From Candidatus Eremiobacterota bacterium (GTDB lineage: Bacteria; Vulcanimicrobiota; Vulcanimicrobiia; Vulcanimicrobiales; Vulcanimicrobiaceae): a stretch of 64,000 nucleotides of DNA. Positions 26,871-35,102 of this stretch are shown here, piece after piece. The notes beneath the pieces are model-generated. The model did no database searches. It worked only from the letters and a program-made list of their open reading frames with translations, and had not been told where the DNA came from. Numbering within the stretch: position 1 is the first letter of the stretch; every line of letters starts with the position of its first letter. Made by a program: the position numbers and the translations under genes. The stretch is taken from positions 1 to 64,000 of the forward strand of contig JAFAKB010000049.1 of assembly GCA_019235885.1 (NCBI GenBank), read 5' to 3'.

Positions 26871-28420
26871 CCACCACCTCGCCGGCCGGCGCGCCGGCCG
26901 TCAACCCGCTGCGCAAAGGGCTCGCGAGCGACCGCATCGCCGACCCGTGCAACATCGTCTTCTTCGGCGCGTCCGGCGACTTGGTCAAGCGGATGCTGAT
27001 GCCGGCGATGTGGAACTTGCGGCTCGAAGGGATTCTGCCGACGAGCTTCGGCATCATCGGCTTCTCCCGCACCGAGTACACCGACGATCAGTTCCGCGAC
27101 GAGATGCGCAAAGCGGTCGAGCAGTTCTCGCGCAACCCGCCGAAGGACCCGCTCTGGAGCGACTTCGCCAAGCACGTCTTTTACGTCTCCGGCGACTTCG
27201 ACGATGACAACTGCTTTCGCGAGCTGCGCGAAGCCCTGGAGCGCAACGACAAGGAGCTGGGCACCGGCGGCAACCGCCTCTTCTACCTGAGCACGCCGCC
27301 GTCGGTGTTCGGAAAGATCATCGACAAGCTCGACAAAGACCAGCTCGGGCCGCGCGACAACAAGGCGGGTTGGACCCGGGTCGTCGTCGAGAAGCCGTTC
27401 GGGACCGACCTCGACTCGGCGCGCGCGCTGCAGGCCGAAGTCGAGAAGGTCTTCGACGAGAAGCAGGTCTACCGCATCGACCACTACTTGGGCAAAGAGC
27501 CGGTGCAGGACATCATGGCGCTGCGGTTCGCCAACGTGATCTTCGAGCCGATCTGGAACCGCAACTACGTCGACTCGGTGCAGATCACCGCGGCCGAGAC
27601 AGTCGGCGTCGAGCAGCGCGGCGGCTACTACGACAACGCCGGCGCGCTGCGCGACATGATCCAGAACCACGTGATGAACCTGCTCGCGCTGGTGGCGATG
27701 GAGCCGCCGGTCTCGGCCGACGCCGACTCGATCCGCGACGAGAAGTTCAAGGTGCTGCGCGCGGTGCGGCCGATCGAGCCGGCGCGGGTCTCGCTCGACA
27801 CGGCGCGCGGCCAGTACGACGCCGGTGCGATCGCGGGCAAGGCGGTTCCGGCCTACCGCGACGAACCCGACGTGCGGCCCGACTCGAACACCGAGACGTA
27901 CGCCGCGGTAAAGCTGTGGGTCGACAACTGGCGCTGGGCCGACGTCCCGTTCTACCTGCGCTCGGGGAAGCGGCTCGCCCGCAAGATGTCGGAGATCGCG
28001 ATCCGCTTCAAGCCGATCCCGCACCGGCTCTTCGGCGAAGCCGGCGAGCAGCTCGAGAACAACGTGCTGGTGATGAAGATCCAGCCCGAAGAGGGAATTT
28101 CGCTGCGCATCAACGCCAAGGTGCCGGGGCCGAAGATGCACCTGCGCGCGGTCTCGATGGACTTCAACTACGGAACCGGCTTCGGCGTCGTCTCCGCGCC
28201 CGCGTACGAACGGCTGATCGGCGACGCAATGCGCGGCGACGCGACGCTGTTCACCCGTTGGGACGCGGTCGAGCGCGCGTGGGTGATCGTGATGCCGATC
28301 CTCGAGCGCTGGCAGAGCACCGAAGACCAAAGCTTCCCGAACTACAACGCCGGCAGCCAGGGCCCGCAAGCCGCGGATCGCATGCTGGCGATGGACGACC
28401 GCGATTGGCGGAAGATATGA
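26867..28420 (+). CDS. zwf: Glucose-6-phosphate 1-dehydrogenase
   Basis: First step of the oxidative pentose-phosphate pathway: G6P to 6-phosphogluconolactone. 517 residues. Key blocks are VFFGASGDLVKRMLMPAM (nucleotide loop near residue 30), VVVEKPFGTDL, the catalytic RIDHYLGKEPVQ, and RNYVDSVQITAAE. The ATG overlaps the gnd stop (ATGA), and the gene's own stop overlaps the opcA ATG (ATGA), so three genes are translationally coupled. Confidence 0.96.
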   Translation: MTTTSPAGAPAVNPLRKGLASDRIADPCNIVFFGASGDLVKRMLMPAMWNLRLEGILPTSFGIIGFSRTEYTDDQFRDEMRKAVEQFSRNPPKDPLWSDFAKHVFYVSGDFDDDNCFRELREALERNDKELGTGGNRLFYLSTPPSVFGKIIDKLDKDQLGPRDNKAGWTRVVVEKPFGTDLDSARALQAEVEKVFDEKQVYRIDHYLGKEPVQDIMALRFANVIFEPIWNRNYVDSVQITAAETVGVEQRGGYYDNAGALRDMIQNHVMNLLALVAMEPPVSADADSIRDEKFKVLRAVRPIEPARVSLDTARGQYDAGAIAGKAVPAYRDEPDVRPDSNTETYAAVKLWVDNWRWADVPFYLRSGKRLARKMSEIAIRFKPIPHRLFGEAGEQLENNVLVMKIQPEEGISLRINAKVPGPKMHLRAVSMDFNYGTGFGVVSAPAYERLIGDAMRGDATLFTRWDAVERAWVIVMPILERWQSTEDQSFPNYNAGSQGPQAADRMLAMDDRDWRKI

Positions 28421-29421
28421 GCCTGGAGTCGTCGACGGTCTCCTCCTCGCTCGAGGCGATCCGCGGCGAGCTCTCGCGCGCGAAGCTCTCGACCTCGACG
28501 CTGAACTTCATCGTCTGGATCGACGACGCCGCGCGGCGCGACTGGGTCCTCGAGCGCGCGGCGATGCTGCACGAGAAGCATCCCTCGCTGATGCTCGTCT
28601 TCGACCACACCGGGACGCACGCCGGCGAAGCGACGGTGACGACCGCGCCGCGCGGCGCGCAAGAGACGTTCGCGATCCAGGGCGAGCGCGTCGATGTCGA
28701 CGTCTCCGGCGCGGGCGCCGAGTCCGTCGTCGGCTACGTCAGCGCGCTGTGCTCGCCGAGCGTGCCGACCGTCATGTGGTGGACGGGATTCGCCGAAAGC
28801 AGCCGCGAGATTTTTTACGCGCTGTTGCCGTTCGTGCAGACGCTGGTGTTCGACTCGTCCGGGGGCGCGCGCGACGAGTCGGCGCTGTGCAAGCTGGTCG
28901 GATTCCACCGCGAGCATCCCGACGTCGTGCTGCACGACTTGGCCTGGATGCGGCTGCTGCCGTGGCAGGACATGATCGCCGCCTTCTTCGACGGCGATCC
29001 GGACTTGCTCGCCGAAGTCTACACGATTCGCAAGCTGCACATCGCCAGCGGCTCCGACTCGGAAGCGTTCTACCTCGCCGGCTGGCTCGCGAGCCGTCTC
29101 GGCTGGAAGGCGACCGGCCGCAACGCGTTCACCGACGGCCGCGGCGAAACGGTCGCCTTCGAGCGCAAACGCGAGGGCGAGATGCGCCGCGTGCAGAGCA
29201 TCTGTCTCGACAGCGAGACGTCCTGGTATCACGGCGAAGTGACCGACGACCCCGGCGTCGTGCGCGTGTGGGTCGAAGGCCAGCACGCCCGCGAGCCGCG
29301 GCTGTTTCCGCTCAAAGCGATCGACAACGCATCGCTCCTCGAGCGCGCGGTTCTCGAACCCGGGAACGACGAGTTGTTCGAGACGGCACTGCGCAGCGCG
29401 GGCACGCTCATCGGCGGGTAG
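28417..29421 (+). CDS. opcA: Glucose-6-phosphate dehydrogenase assembly protein OpcA
   Basis: Redox-responsive allosteric activator/assembly factor of Zwf known from cyanobacteria and actinobacteria. 334 residues. The N-terminal part contains the ALCSPSVPTVMWWTG and LVFDSSGG blocks and LHDLAWMRLLPWQDMIAAFF, the most conserved OpcA region. It overlaps zwf by four bases, the usual zwf-opcA pairing. Cysteines near residues 110 and 156 might be involved in redox control, as in cyanobacterial OpcA, but that is inference. Confidence 0.9.
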   Translation: MSLESSTVSSSLEAIRGELSRAKLSTSTLNFIVWIDDAARRDWVLERAAMLHEKHPSLMLVFDHTGTHAGEATVTTAPRGAQETFAIQGERVDVDVSGAGAESVVGYVSALCSPSVPTVMWWTGFAESSREIFYALLPFVQTLVFDSSGGARDESALCKLVGFHREHPDVVLHDLAWMRLLPWQDMIAAFFDGDPDLLAEVYTIRKLHIASGSDSEAFYLAGWLASRLGWKATGRNAFTDGRGETVAFERKREGEMRRVQSICLDSETSWYHGEVTDDPGVVRVWVEGQHAREPRLFPLKAIDNASLLERAVLEPGNDELFETALRSAGTLIGG

Positions 29422-29433
29422 CATCGCGCAGCA

Positions 29434-30165
29434 ATGAGCGAACGAATCGTCACCGTCGTGCCGGACGCGGCGGCGCTCGCCGCAGCGGCGGCCGACCACC
29501 TCCTCGCGGTCGTCGAGGCGACGCTGGCCCGGCGGGATGTCGCGCACGTCGCGCTCGCCGGCGGTTCGACGCCGCGCGCCGCGAACGCGCTGCTCAGCGC
29601 GCCGCCGCGCCGCGACGCGCTCGACTGGTCGCGGGTCGTCTTCTGGTTCGGCGACGAGCGCTGCGTGCCGCCCGACGATGCGGACTCGAACTACCGCATG
29701 AACCGCGAGACGCTGCTCGATCCGCTAAAGATCCCCACATCGCACGTCCACCGCATGCGCGGCGAGGACGATCCGACCGCGGCGGCCGCCGACTACGACG
29801 TCGTGCTGCGCCGCGAGCTCGGCGAGCGGCCGCGGCTCGATCTCGTGCTGCTCGGAATGGGTCCCGAGGGCCATACCGCGTCGCTCTTCCCCGGCACCGT
29901 CGCCGGAATCGACAACGACAAGTCGTGCATCGCCCACTACGTCCCCAAGCTAGGCAAGTGGCGCATCACGCTCACGCCCCGCGCGATCAACGACGCGCGC
30001 AACGTCGCGGTCACCGCCGGCGGCGCGGAGAAGGCCGACGCGCTGCACGAGGTCCTCCAGGGCGTCCGCGACGCCGACACCTACCCCGCGCAGATCGTTC
30101 GCCCGCATGACGGCGAACTGCGGTGGATCGTCGACGAAGCCGCCGCATCGCGATTGAGCGCTTGA
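29434..30165 (+). CDS. pgl: 6-phosphogluconolactonase
   Basis: Hydrolyses 6-phosphogluconolactone, the zwf product. 243 residues, the normal DevB/Pgl length. Motifs are VALAGGSTPRAANALLSA, VVFWFGDERCVPPDDADSNYRMN, and LLGMGPEGHTASLFPGT. It is the last gene of the pentose-phosphate cluster, 12 bp after opcA, completing the oxidative branch (zwf, pgl, gnd) within one unit. Confidence 0.95.
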   Translation: MSERIVTVVPDAAALAAAAADHLLAVVEATLARRDVAHVALAGGSTPRAANALLSAPPRRDALDWSRVVFWFGDERCVPPDDADSNYRMNRETLLDPLKIPTSHVHRMRGEDDPTAAAADYDVVLRRELGERPRLDLVLLGMGPEGHTASLFPGTVAGIDNDKSCIAHYVPKLGKWRITLTPRAINDARNVAVTAGGAEKADALHEVLQGVRDADTYPAQIVRPHDGELRWIVDEAAASRLSA

Positions 30166-30192
30166 TGCAGCCTCAGCCGGAGCTCTGCGTTT

Positions 30193-30666
30193 CTACGTGA
30201 TCGTGTGGTCGTGCGGCTCGTGGGAGCAGACGTCCAACGGAACGTCCCGGACGCGCTGCGCGAAGGTCCACTGGTGTCCTTCAGGGTCGGCGGCCTGGTA
30301 GCACCGATCGCCCCAAGGCCGTTCCGTGAGCTCGAGAACGATCTTCGCGCCTGAAGCTTGGGCCTGACGATAGTGCTGGTCGACGTCGTCGATATAGATG
30401 TAGAGCATCGCGCTGACCCCTCGGCGCGGGCTCTCGCCGTGCACCGACGGCAGCCCGAGCGTGATGAGGCTGTCGCACACCTCCATCTGCGTGCGCTGAA
30501 CGCTTCCGTCCGGCAAGGTGTGGCGTGCCGCGGTGCGTTCCCGAAAACCGAACGCGCGCGTGAGCCATGCGATCGCCGCGGCCGGGTCGTCATAGATCAA
30601 ATGCGGCCTGATGCGCGGTGACCCCACCGGCGGATTGGCGACCACGGCAGTTTGCTGATTGTCCAT
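30193..30666 (-). CDS. VOC family protein (glyoxalase/bleomycin-resistance fold)
   Basis: 157 residues from the ATG at 30666; AGGAG lies seven bases upstream, and the adjacent ATG at 30669 is equally possible. One paired beta-alpha-beta-beta-beta module is recognisable: IRPHLIYDDPAAAIAWLTRAFGF, then AMLYIYIDDVDQHYRQAQASGA and RCYQAADPEGHQWTFAQ. The DPEGHxWxF ending is typical of PhnB-like VOC proteins. It is the last gene of a TetR-MFS-VOC operon, ten bases after the MFS stop, so a role with the exported compound (sequestration or modification) is possible. Confidence 0.8.
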   Translation of the reverse strand: MDNQQTAVVANPPVGSPRIRPHLIYDDPAAAIAWLTRAFGFRERTAARHTLPDGSVQRTQMEVCDSLITLGLPSVHGESPRRGVSAMLYIYIDDVDQHYRQAQASGAKIVLELTERPWGDRCYQAADPEGHQWTFAQRVRDVPLDVCSHEPHDHTIT

Positions 30667-30676
30667 CATCTCGCTC

Positions 30677-31918
30677 CTATGCTCCCGGCTCTGCGAGGAC
30701 GCCGGCCGGTTCGGCGGCTTCGCGCAAGACCGGCAAGACCGCGACCGCAAGAAACAGCACGCCGAGATACCACGCGGCGCCCGGCAGCGCGCGCGCGATT
30801 CCGGCGGCGAACGCGGCGGTGAAGATCGACGGCGCGAAAAGCGCGGCGAGACCGCGCAGCGTGCCGATCGCGCCCTGCAGCTCGCCTTGTTCGCGCGGCG
30901 AGACGCGGCGCGTCATCATGGCTTGACCGGCGGCCGGCGCAAGGCCCCACAGACAGAGCGGAACGATCGCGACGAAGAACCACCCGGTGCTCGGCGCAAG
31001 TCCGCAACCGATCATCCCGAGTGCGCCGAACCCGAGGCCCGAGAAGAGCGAAGTCCGTTCGCCGAAGCGTTTGACGAACCGCCCGATGACGGCCATTTGG
31101 GCGACCGCGGTGACGATTCCCAAGACCGCCAGCGAAACGCCCGTCATTCCCGGCTGCCAGCCGTACCGGTACGTCACGTACAGCACCCAGGTTGTCTGTA
31201 TCGCGAAGCCCGCGAAGTTGCTGAAGAACGTCAGCATGCTGAGCTGCGTGAGCTCCGGATGCCGCAGCATCAGTCGGAACGATCCGAGTGGGTTCGCCTT
31301 CATCCACGGAAACCGCGTCGCGCGGTGCTCGGGCGCAAGCGACTCCGGCAAAACCAGCGCGCCGTAGATTCCGTTCGCGAAGCACAGCGCGCCGGCGACC
31401 CAGAACGGCAACCGCGGATCGAACTGACCGCACAAACCGCCGATCGCGGGTCCGAGCACGAAGCCGAGCCCGAACGCCGCGCCGATCATTCCGTATGCGC
31501 CGGCGCGCTTCTCGGGCGGCGTCGTGTCGGCGATGTACGCGCCCGCCGCAGTCGCGGAGGCCGACGTGATTCCGGAGACGACCCGGCCGGCGAGCAGCCA
31601 CAGCAGATTCGGCGCGAGCGCCATCACGGCGTAGTCGACCGCCATCCCGAGGTTCGAGAGCACGATGATCGGCTTGCGGCCGAAGCGGTCCGAGAGCACG
31701 CCGAGCAGCGGCTGCCACACGAACTGCATCAGCGCGAACACCGTGCCGAACCCGCCGACGACCGCGGCGGCGCGCCGGACGTCGTTGTGCATGAAGCTTT
31801 CGATCAGCGGAACGAAGACCGGCGCGATCACGCCCAGGGCGATCGCGTCCAGCGCCAGGCTGACGAAGACGAAGACCACCGCGGCGCGGCGCGGCGCGCG
31901 TTCAGCGACGTTTTCCAT
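30677..31918 (-). CDS. MFS drug efflux transporter (TetA/TCR-like, 12 TM)
   Basis: 413 residues. The start is the ATG at 31918, overlapping the tetR gene by 17 bp. The loop 2-3 motif GVLSDRFGRKPII (MFS motif A) and GAAFGLGFVLGPAIGG (motif C of drug/H+ antiporters, helix 5) are present. Twelve hydrophobic segments fit. These features match the proton-driven antibiotic exporters of the TetA group. Its substrate is unknown; being coupled to a TetR repressor with a clear operator suggests induction by the exported compound. Confidence 0.88.
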   Translation of the reverse strand: MENVAERAPRRAAVVFVFVSLALDAIALGVIAPVFVPLIESFMHNDVRRAAAVVGGFGTVFALMQFVWQPLLGVLSDRFGRKPIIVLSNLGMAVDYAVMALAPNLLWLLAGRVVSGITSASATAAGAYIADTTPPEKRAGAYGMIGAAFGLGFVLGPAIGGLCGQFDPRLPFWVAGALCFANGIYGALVLPESLAPEHRATRFPWMKANPLGSFRLMLRHPELTQLSMLTFFSNFAGFAIQTTWVLYVTYRYGWQPGMTGVSLAVLGIVTAVAQMAVIGRFVKRFGERTSLFSGLGFGALGMIGCGLAPSTGWFFVAIVPLCLWGLAPAAGQAMMTRRVSPREQGELQGAIGTLRGLAALFAPSIFTAAFAAGIARALPGAAWYLGVLFLAVAVLPVLREAAEPAGVLAEPGA

Positions 31919-32504
31919 CGGCGAGCTCCTTCGGCGAAGGGATGGCGTCGAGCGCGGCGATCCACAGCTCGACGGCACGGTCGATTCGTTTGCGGTCCCG
32001 CGTCGCGACCAGGTCGAGCAAGAACCCGCGGTACCCGGCGAGCAGCACGGTCGCGATCGCGCGCGCGTCGGCTTGCGTGTGACCGTCGCGCAGCGCGCCG
32101 GCACCGAGATAGCCGAGCCAGTCGTCGACGGCGCGCTCCACGAAGCCGGGGAAGCGCTTCGGATCCTGCAGCGCGAGCCCGTAGACTTCGAAGAACAGCC
32201 GGAAGACGCGCTCGTGCTTCGGCGCGCTCATCGCCGCCCACGCCGCCCGCACCGTCTCCGCATACGACGCCGGGTTACGCGGGAGCTTGTCGAAGATGGC
32301 GCGCTGCCGTTCCCGCGCGCCGGCCATGACGCTCGCGATCAGCTCTTCCTTCGAGCCGAAGTAGTACAGCAGAATGCGCGGGCTCGTCTCGACCGCTTCG
32401 GCGAGCGGGCGCAGCGAAAGATCGGACAACCCGTTCGCCATGACGTAGTCCACGATGCGCTCCAACAGCTCCACGCGCTTCTGCTCATCGGCAGTCCGCG
32501 CCAT
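31902..32504 (-). CDS. TetR family transcriptional repressor
   Basis: 200 residues. The N-terminal helix-turn-helix is VDYVMANGLSDLSLRPLAEAVETSPRILLYYFGSKEELIASVM. The C-terminal ligand domain is helical. The gene leads the tetR-MFS-VOC operon. Its promoter overlaps a 22-bp near-perfect palindrome (32521-32542), and the predicted transcript begins at or next to the ATG, so it is probably leaderless. It is the likely repressor of its own operon. Confidence 0.9.
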   Translation of the reverse strand: MARTADEQKRVELLERIVDYVMANGLSDLSLRPLAEAVETSPRILLYYFGSKEELIASVMAGARERQRAIFDKLPRNPASYAETVRAAWAAMSAPKHERVFRLFFEVYGLALQDPKRFPGFVERAVDDWLGYLGAGALRDGHTQADARAIATVLLAGYRGFLLDLVATRDRKRIDRAVELWIAALDAIPSPKELADGKRR

Positions 32505-32510
32505 GGACCC

Positions 32511-32542
32511 ATCCTACCATACTTGTAACGACCGTTTCAAGT
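32511..32542 (-). promoter_or_regulatory. tetR-MFS promoter with overlapping palindromic operator
   Basis: On the minus strand TTGAAA (32535-32540), an 18-bp spacer and TAGGAT (32511-32516) form a promoter. A 22-bp palindrome at 32521-32542 (arms ACTTG and CAAGT with AACG/CGTT inside, four mismatches) covers the -35 and spacer, as expected for a TetR dimer site. The -10 ends seven bases before the ATG at 32504, leaving essentially no leader. Confidence 0.75.
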
Positions 32543-32578
32543 ATCGGGCATATCGGGCATATCGGGCATATCGGACAT
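32543..32578. repeat. Four tandem 9-bp repeats
   Basis: ATCGGGCAT occurs three times head to tail (from 32543, 32552 and 32561), followed by a variant ATCGGACAT (32570-32578). The array directly abuts the TetR operator, upstream of the promoter. It may be replication-slippage DNA or an accessory binding array. Confidence 0.8.
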
Positions 32579-32611
32579 CCGGCTGCGCGAACCCGATGAG
32601 GCGCCGGCGCC

Positions 32612-33268
32612 TCAGTGCGGCGTTTCGCCGGTCGCGCTCGCCTCGTGCAGGCTCTCGCTCACGGCTCGATCGCTGCTGCTGCGGCGGACGGCCTTGAGCG
32701 ACATGGAAGCGGCCTCATAGGCAACCGCAGTGCCGGCCGGCGTCGGCGCGTAGGTGACCGCAAACTCCTGGTCGAGCGCCATCGACGCAGCAACCGCTTT
32801 CGCGTCCTGGTTCGCGCCGAGGTACATGATCTTCCAGCCGTCCCGTTCTTTTTGCGCGATCTTCGCCGTGAGCGATTCGTGCGTGTACTCGACGGACGCG
32901 TTCTCCAGCCCGTCGGTCATCACGACCACCACCACGCTGCGGTCCTTCGCGCGCGGGTCGGCTTCGATCCGTCCGAGCGTCGTGCCGAGCGCATCGTAGA
33001 GCGGCGTCCCGCCGTTCGGATTGTAGTCGGCCAAACTCAAATCGACCGTCTCGCGCAGCGGGATCCCGTCGTACTTCACCCGGACGCGCGGTGCCGCCGG
33101 GTCGTTCGGAGCGTCGAACATCACTAGGGTGAGGAGGTCGTCCGGGCCGTCCTTCCGTTGGTCGGCGAGCCACGCGTTCGCGCCTTTGAGCGTCGCCTCG
33201 CGCAGCCCGCTCATCGAGCCGGACTCATCCAGGATCAGGGCGCAATAGAGGCGCTTGGGCGTAGTCAT
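32612..33268 (-). CDS. von Willebrand factor A domain protein
   Basis: 218 residues from the ATG at 33268, which overlaps the stop of the winged-helix gene (ATGA). The MIDAS metal site is intact: DESGSMSG (Asp14, Ser16, Ser18), a threonine in NPNGGTPLYDALG, and the TDGLENAS aspartate. There is no signal peptide or membrane helix, so it is cytosolic. Such stand-alone vWA proteins often act with an ATPase or phosphatase partner, but none is next door; the only partner is the regulator upstream. Function unknown. Confidence 0.85.
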   Translation of the reverse strand: MTTPKRLYCALILDESGSMSGLREATLKGANAWLADQRKDGPDDLLTLVMFDAPNDPAAPRVRVKYDGIPLRETVDLSLADYNPNGGTPLYDALGTTLGRIEADPRAKDRSVVVVVMTDGLENASVEYTHESLTAKIAQKERDGWKIMYLGANQDAKAVAASMALDQEFAVTYAPTPAGTAVAYEAASMSLKAVRRSSSDRAVSESLHEASATGETPH

Positions 33269-33543
33269 CGTTTCCCTTTCAAGAGTTCGCGCAGCGGACG
33301 GAGCTTCGGCTCGGCCGCGGGGGTGGGGGAGTACGTGATGCGGGGCGCGCCGCCGGGCGTCGTCGTCCGCTTCTCGGCGACCAGGCCTTGCGCCGAAAGG
33401 CTGTTCAGCGCCGCGTAGGTCGTGCTGCGAGAAACCCCGATCTCTCTCAGCGTTTCGGCGACCGCGGCCGGACTCGCCGCGCCTTCGCGTTGCACCGCCC
33501 AGAGCGCGAGCATCTCGGAGAATCGCTTCGTTTCGCGTCCCAT
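33265..33543 (-). CDS. Small winged-helix DNA-binding protein
   Basis: 92 residues. The recognisable fold is ALWAVQREGAASPAAVAETLREIGVSRSTTYAALNSLSAQGLVAEKR, a helix-turn-helix plus wing as in MarR/PadR/BlaI-like regulators. The C-terminal tail is basic. It is co-transcribed with the vWA gene. Its promoter (33555-33583) carries two TATCCGG direct repeats, the likely autoregulatory site. Confidence 0.75.
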   Translation of the reverse strand: MGRETKRFSEMLALWAVQREGAASPAAVAETLREIGVSRSTTYAALNSLSAQGLVAEKRTTTPGGAPRITYSPTPAAEPKLRPLRELLKGKR

Positions 33544-33583
33544 ATCCGGACGTAATCGTATCCGGTATTAGGACGCGAGTCAA
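33543..33583 (-). promoter_or_regulatory. Promoter of the winged-helix/vWA operon with direct repeats
   Basis: On the minus strand TTGACT (33578-33583), a 17-bp spacer and TACGAT (33555-33560) form a near-consensus promoter. TATCCGG is repeated at 33543-33549 and 33559-33565 on the plus strand, 16 bp apart, one copy touching the -10. The predicted transcript leader is only about five bases. Confidence 0.7.
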
Positions 33584-33608
33584 GCCCGCCGGAGGGGAAG
33601 AGGCCGAC

Positions 33609-33637
33609 TTGACGGCAGCTCAAGGCGCGTGTACACT
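33609..33637 (+). promoter_or_regulatory. Promoter of the SEC-C gene
   Basis: TTGACG (33609-33614), a 17-bp spacer and TACACT (33632-33637) form a good promoter. It is followed by AAGGAGG at 33654-33660 and an ATG at 33667, a complete set of expression signals for the frameshifted gene. Confidence 0.65.
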
Positions 33638-33666
33638 CGGCGGGTTGTCCGCTAAGGAGGCCCATC

Positions 33667-33989
33667 ATGCGACACGACGTCGAGTACGACCAGCTCCCCA
33701 GCTTTTACGCGCTCTAGCAAACGCCGCGCCGGCTATCCGTCCGAGACGCACGTCAAGCGCGGCGACCGCGTTGTGCACGGGGACAAAGAGCTGCTCGAGA
33801 AGCTCGGCCGAAACGACCCTTGCATCTGCGGATCGGGACGCCGGTTTCAAGAAGTGCTGCATGCGCAGCGGCCGGTATGACGGTGTCGAGCGAGACTACT
33901 ACTTTCCGCGAATGACGGGAGACCAGCCTCTTAGCTGTCCAGCGTTGGAAAATACGACCGGAGCTCGCCGTCGCGCCGAATATCGGTAG
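33667..33989 (+). pseudogene. SEC-C motif protein broken by two frameshifts
   Basis: The ATG at 33667 with AAGGAGG six bases upstream opens [16 protein letters not shown] and then hits TAG (33715-33717). One base over, the frame reads [18 protein letters not shown] and then [19 protein letters not shown], the start of a zinc-binding SEC-C motif. The end of the motif, KKCC, is only in the next frame, after the TTT at 33845-33847. Removing one base near 33713-33715 and one T at 33845-33847 restores a continuous protein with the full CxC...CC motif. SEC-C motifs occur at the SecA C terminus and in small zinc proteins. Either a recent pseudogene or two sequencing errors. The last frame overlaps the convergent amidinotransferase. 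Confidence 0.7.
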
Positions 33990-35052
33990 TGCAGCAGTGG
34001 AAGCTGCCGCCGAACGGGCACACGCGGTCGAACGCGACCGGGATCACCTCGCAGTCAAGCGCCTCGAGTACCTCGATAATCGGCTGCTCGCGGCGCTCGA
34101 CGACCGCGGTGTGCTCGTCGAGCATTAGGATGTTCATCGAGATCCAGCTGCTCACGTCGCGGCTCGCGGCGCCGGTGCGCGAGACGGGCGCTTCGATCAC
34201 GCGCCAGCCATTCGCTCTGAACAGGTCGAGCGAACCATCGGTGCTCGGGCGCGCCGGGTTCACCAGCACGATTCCCGGCCGAATCGGGACGAGCGTCGTG
34301 CCGATGTGCGTCGGGAGCGCCTCGCGGAAGCCGATGCGGTGGACGCGGAACTCCGGGCCGAGATGGCGGCGGAGCCATTCGGCGCCGAGCTCGTTGCTGA
34401 CCAGGTCCGGCTGCCAGAAGATGTCGCGGCCGAACCGCACGAACGAGGCCGCGTCGAAGACGGGCTCGATTTCCGTCAACAGCGGCCCGGACGCGAAGTC
34501 GTACGGTTCGGCGCCATCGCGCGCGCCTTCATCATAGAGCGCGTTAGCCATCAGCGGCTTCGGCACGGCGGTCCAGCGCGCGCCGCGGCGGAAGTACTCG
34601 GCGAGCAGCGTGCGATAGGCGCGGTACTCGAAGAACCGCGCGCGCTGCGCCATCGGCGCCTCGATGATCTCATCACCGATGACCAGCAGCAGATCGCGCG
34701 GGCACGCGTTCGCGCGGCCGTACGGCGCCTCCCAGTCCGGCGTCCTCACCGGGACAGCATGATCGACAGGATCAGGCCGCCGCACGACGATCCCGCGGTC
34801 GGCAAGAATCTGCGCAAACGCGTCTAGCTGCCGTTCCGCGTCGTCGATCAGCTCGGACATAACGCGCGAGCCGCCGAATGCGCGGCCGGGATCATGCGCG
34901 CGCAGATACGGCGCAAATGCCGGCTCGTACGCCGGCTCGGCCGCCCCACGCGCGGTCCCCACGATCACCTCGCGCAACGGATCCCACTCGTTCCACGACC
35001 AGACCGGCGCTGAATCAAACGAGCGTTCTCGCACCGCAGCGTTTTCGCTCAC
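33931..35052 (-). CDS. Glycine-amidinotransferase-like enzyme
   Basis: 373 residues from the GTG at 35052 (a longer open frame upstream is unlike the family). It begins SAPVWSWNEWDPLREVIVG, the usual start of the arginine:glycine / inosamine-phosphate amidinotransferase family. Further blocks are THIGTTLVPIRPGIVLVNP and SSWISMNILMLDEHTAV. The nucleophile cysteine is in CPFGGSFHCCTTDIRRDG (Cys353, just before the end). These enzymes move an amidino group from arginine to an amine, making guanidino compounds. The acceptor is unknown. Nearest neighbours are a small unknown gene 50 bp upstream and the efflux operon. Confidence 0.85.
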   Translation of the reverse strand: MSENAAVRERSFDSAPVWSWNEWDPLREVIVGTARGAAEPAYEPAFAPYLRAHDPGRAFGGSRVMSELIDDAERQLDAFAQILADRGIVVRRPDPVDHAVPVRTPDWEAPYGRANACPRDLLLVIGDEIIEAPMAQRARFFEYRAYRTLLAEYFRRGARWTAVPKPLMANALYDEGARDGAEPYDFASGPLLTEIEPVFDAASFVRFGRDIFWQPDLVSNELGAEWLRRHLGPEFRVHRIGFREALPTHIGTTLVPIRPGIVLVNPARPSTDGSLDLFRANGWRVIEAPVSRTGAASRDVSSWISMNILMLDEHTAVVERREQPIIEVLEALDCEVIPVAFDRVCPFGGSFHCCTTDIRRDGELRSYFPTLDS

Positions 35053-35102
35053 CGCCCGGCTGACTCCGTTCCAACACAATGCCGGACATTGCGACGCGCG
35101 GA

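Noticed and set aside
32543-32578. CRISPR-like array
   Set aside because: Head-to-tail 9-bp repeats without spacers and no cas genes.
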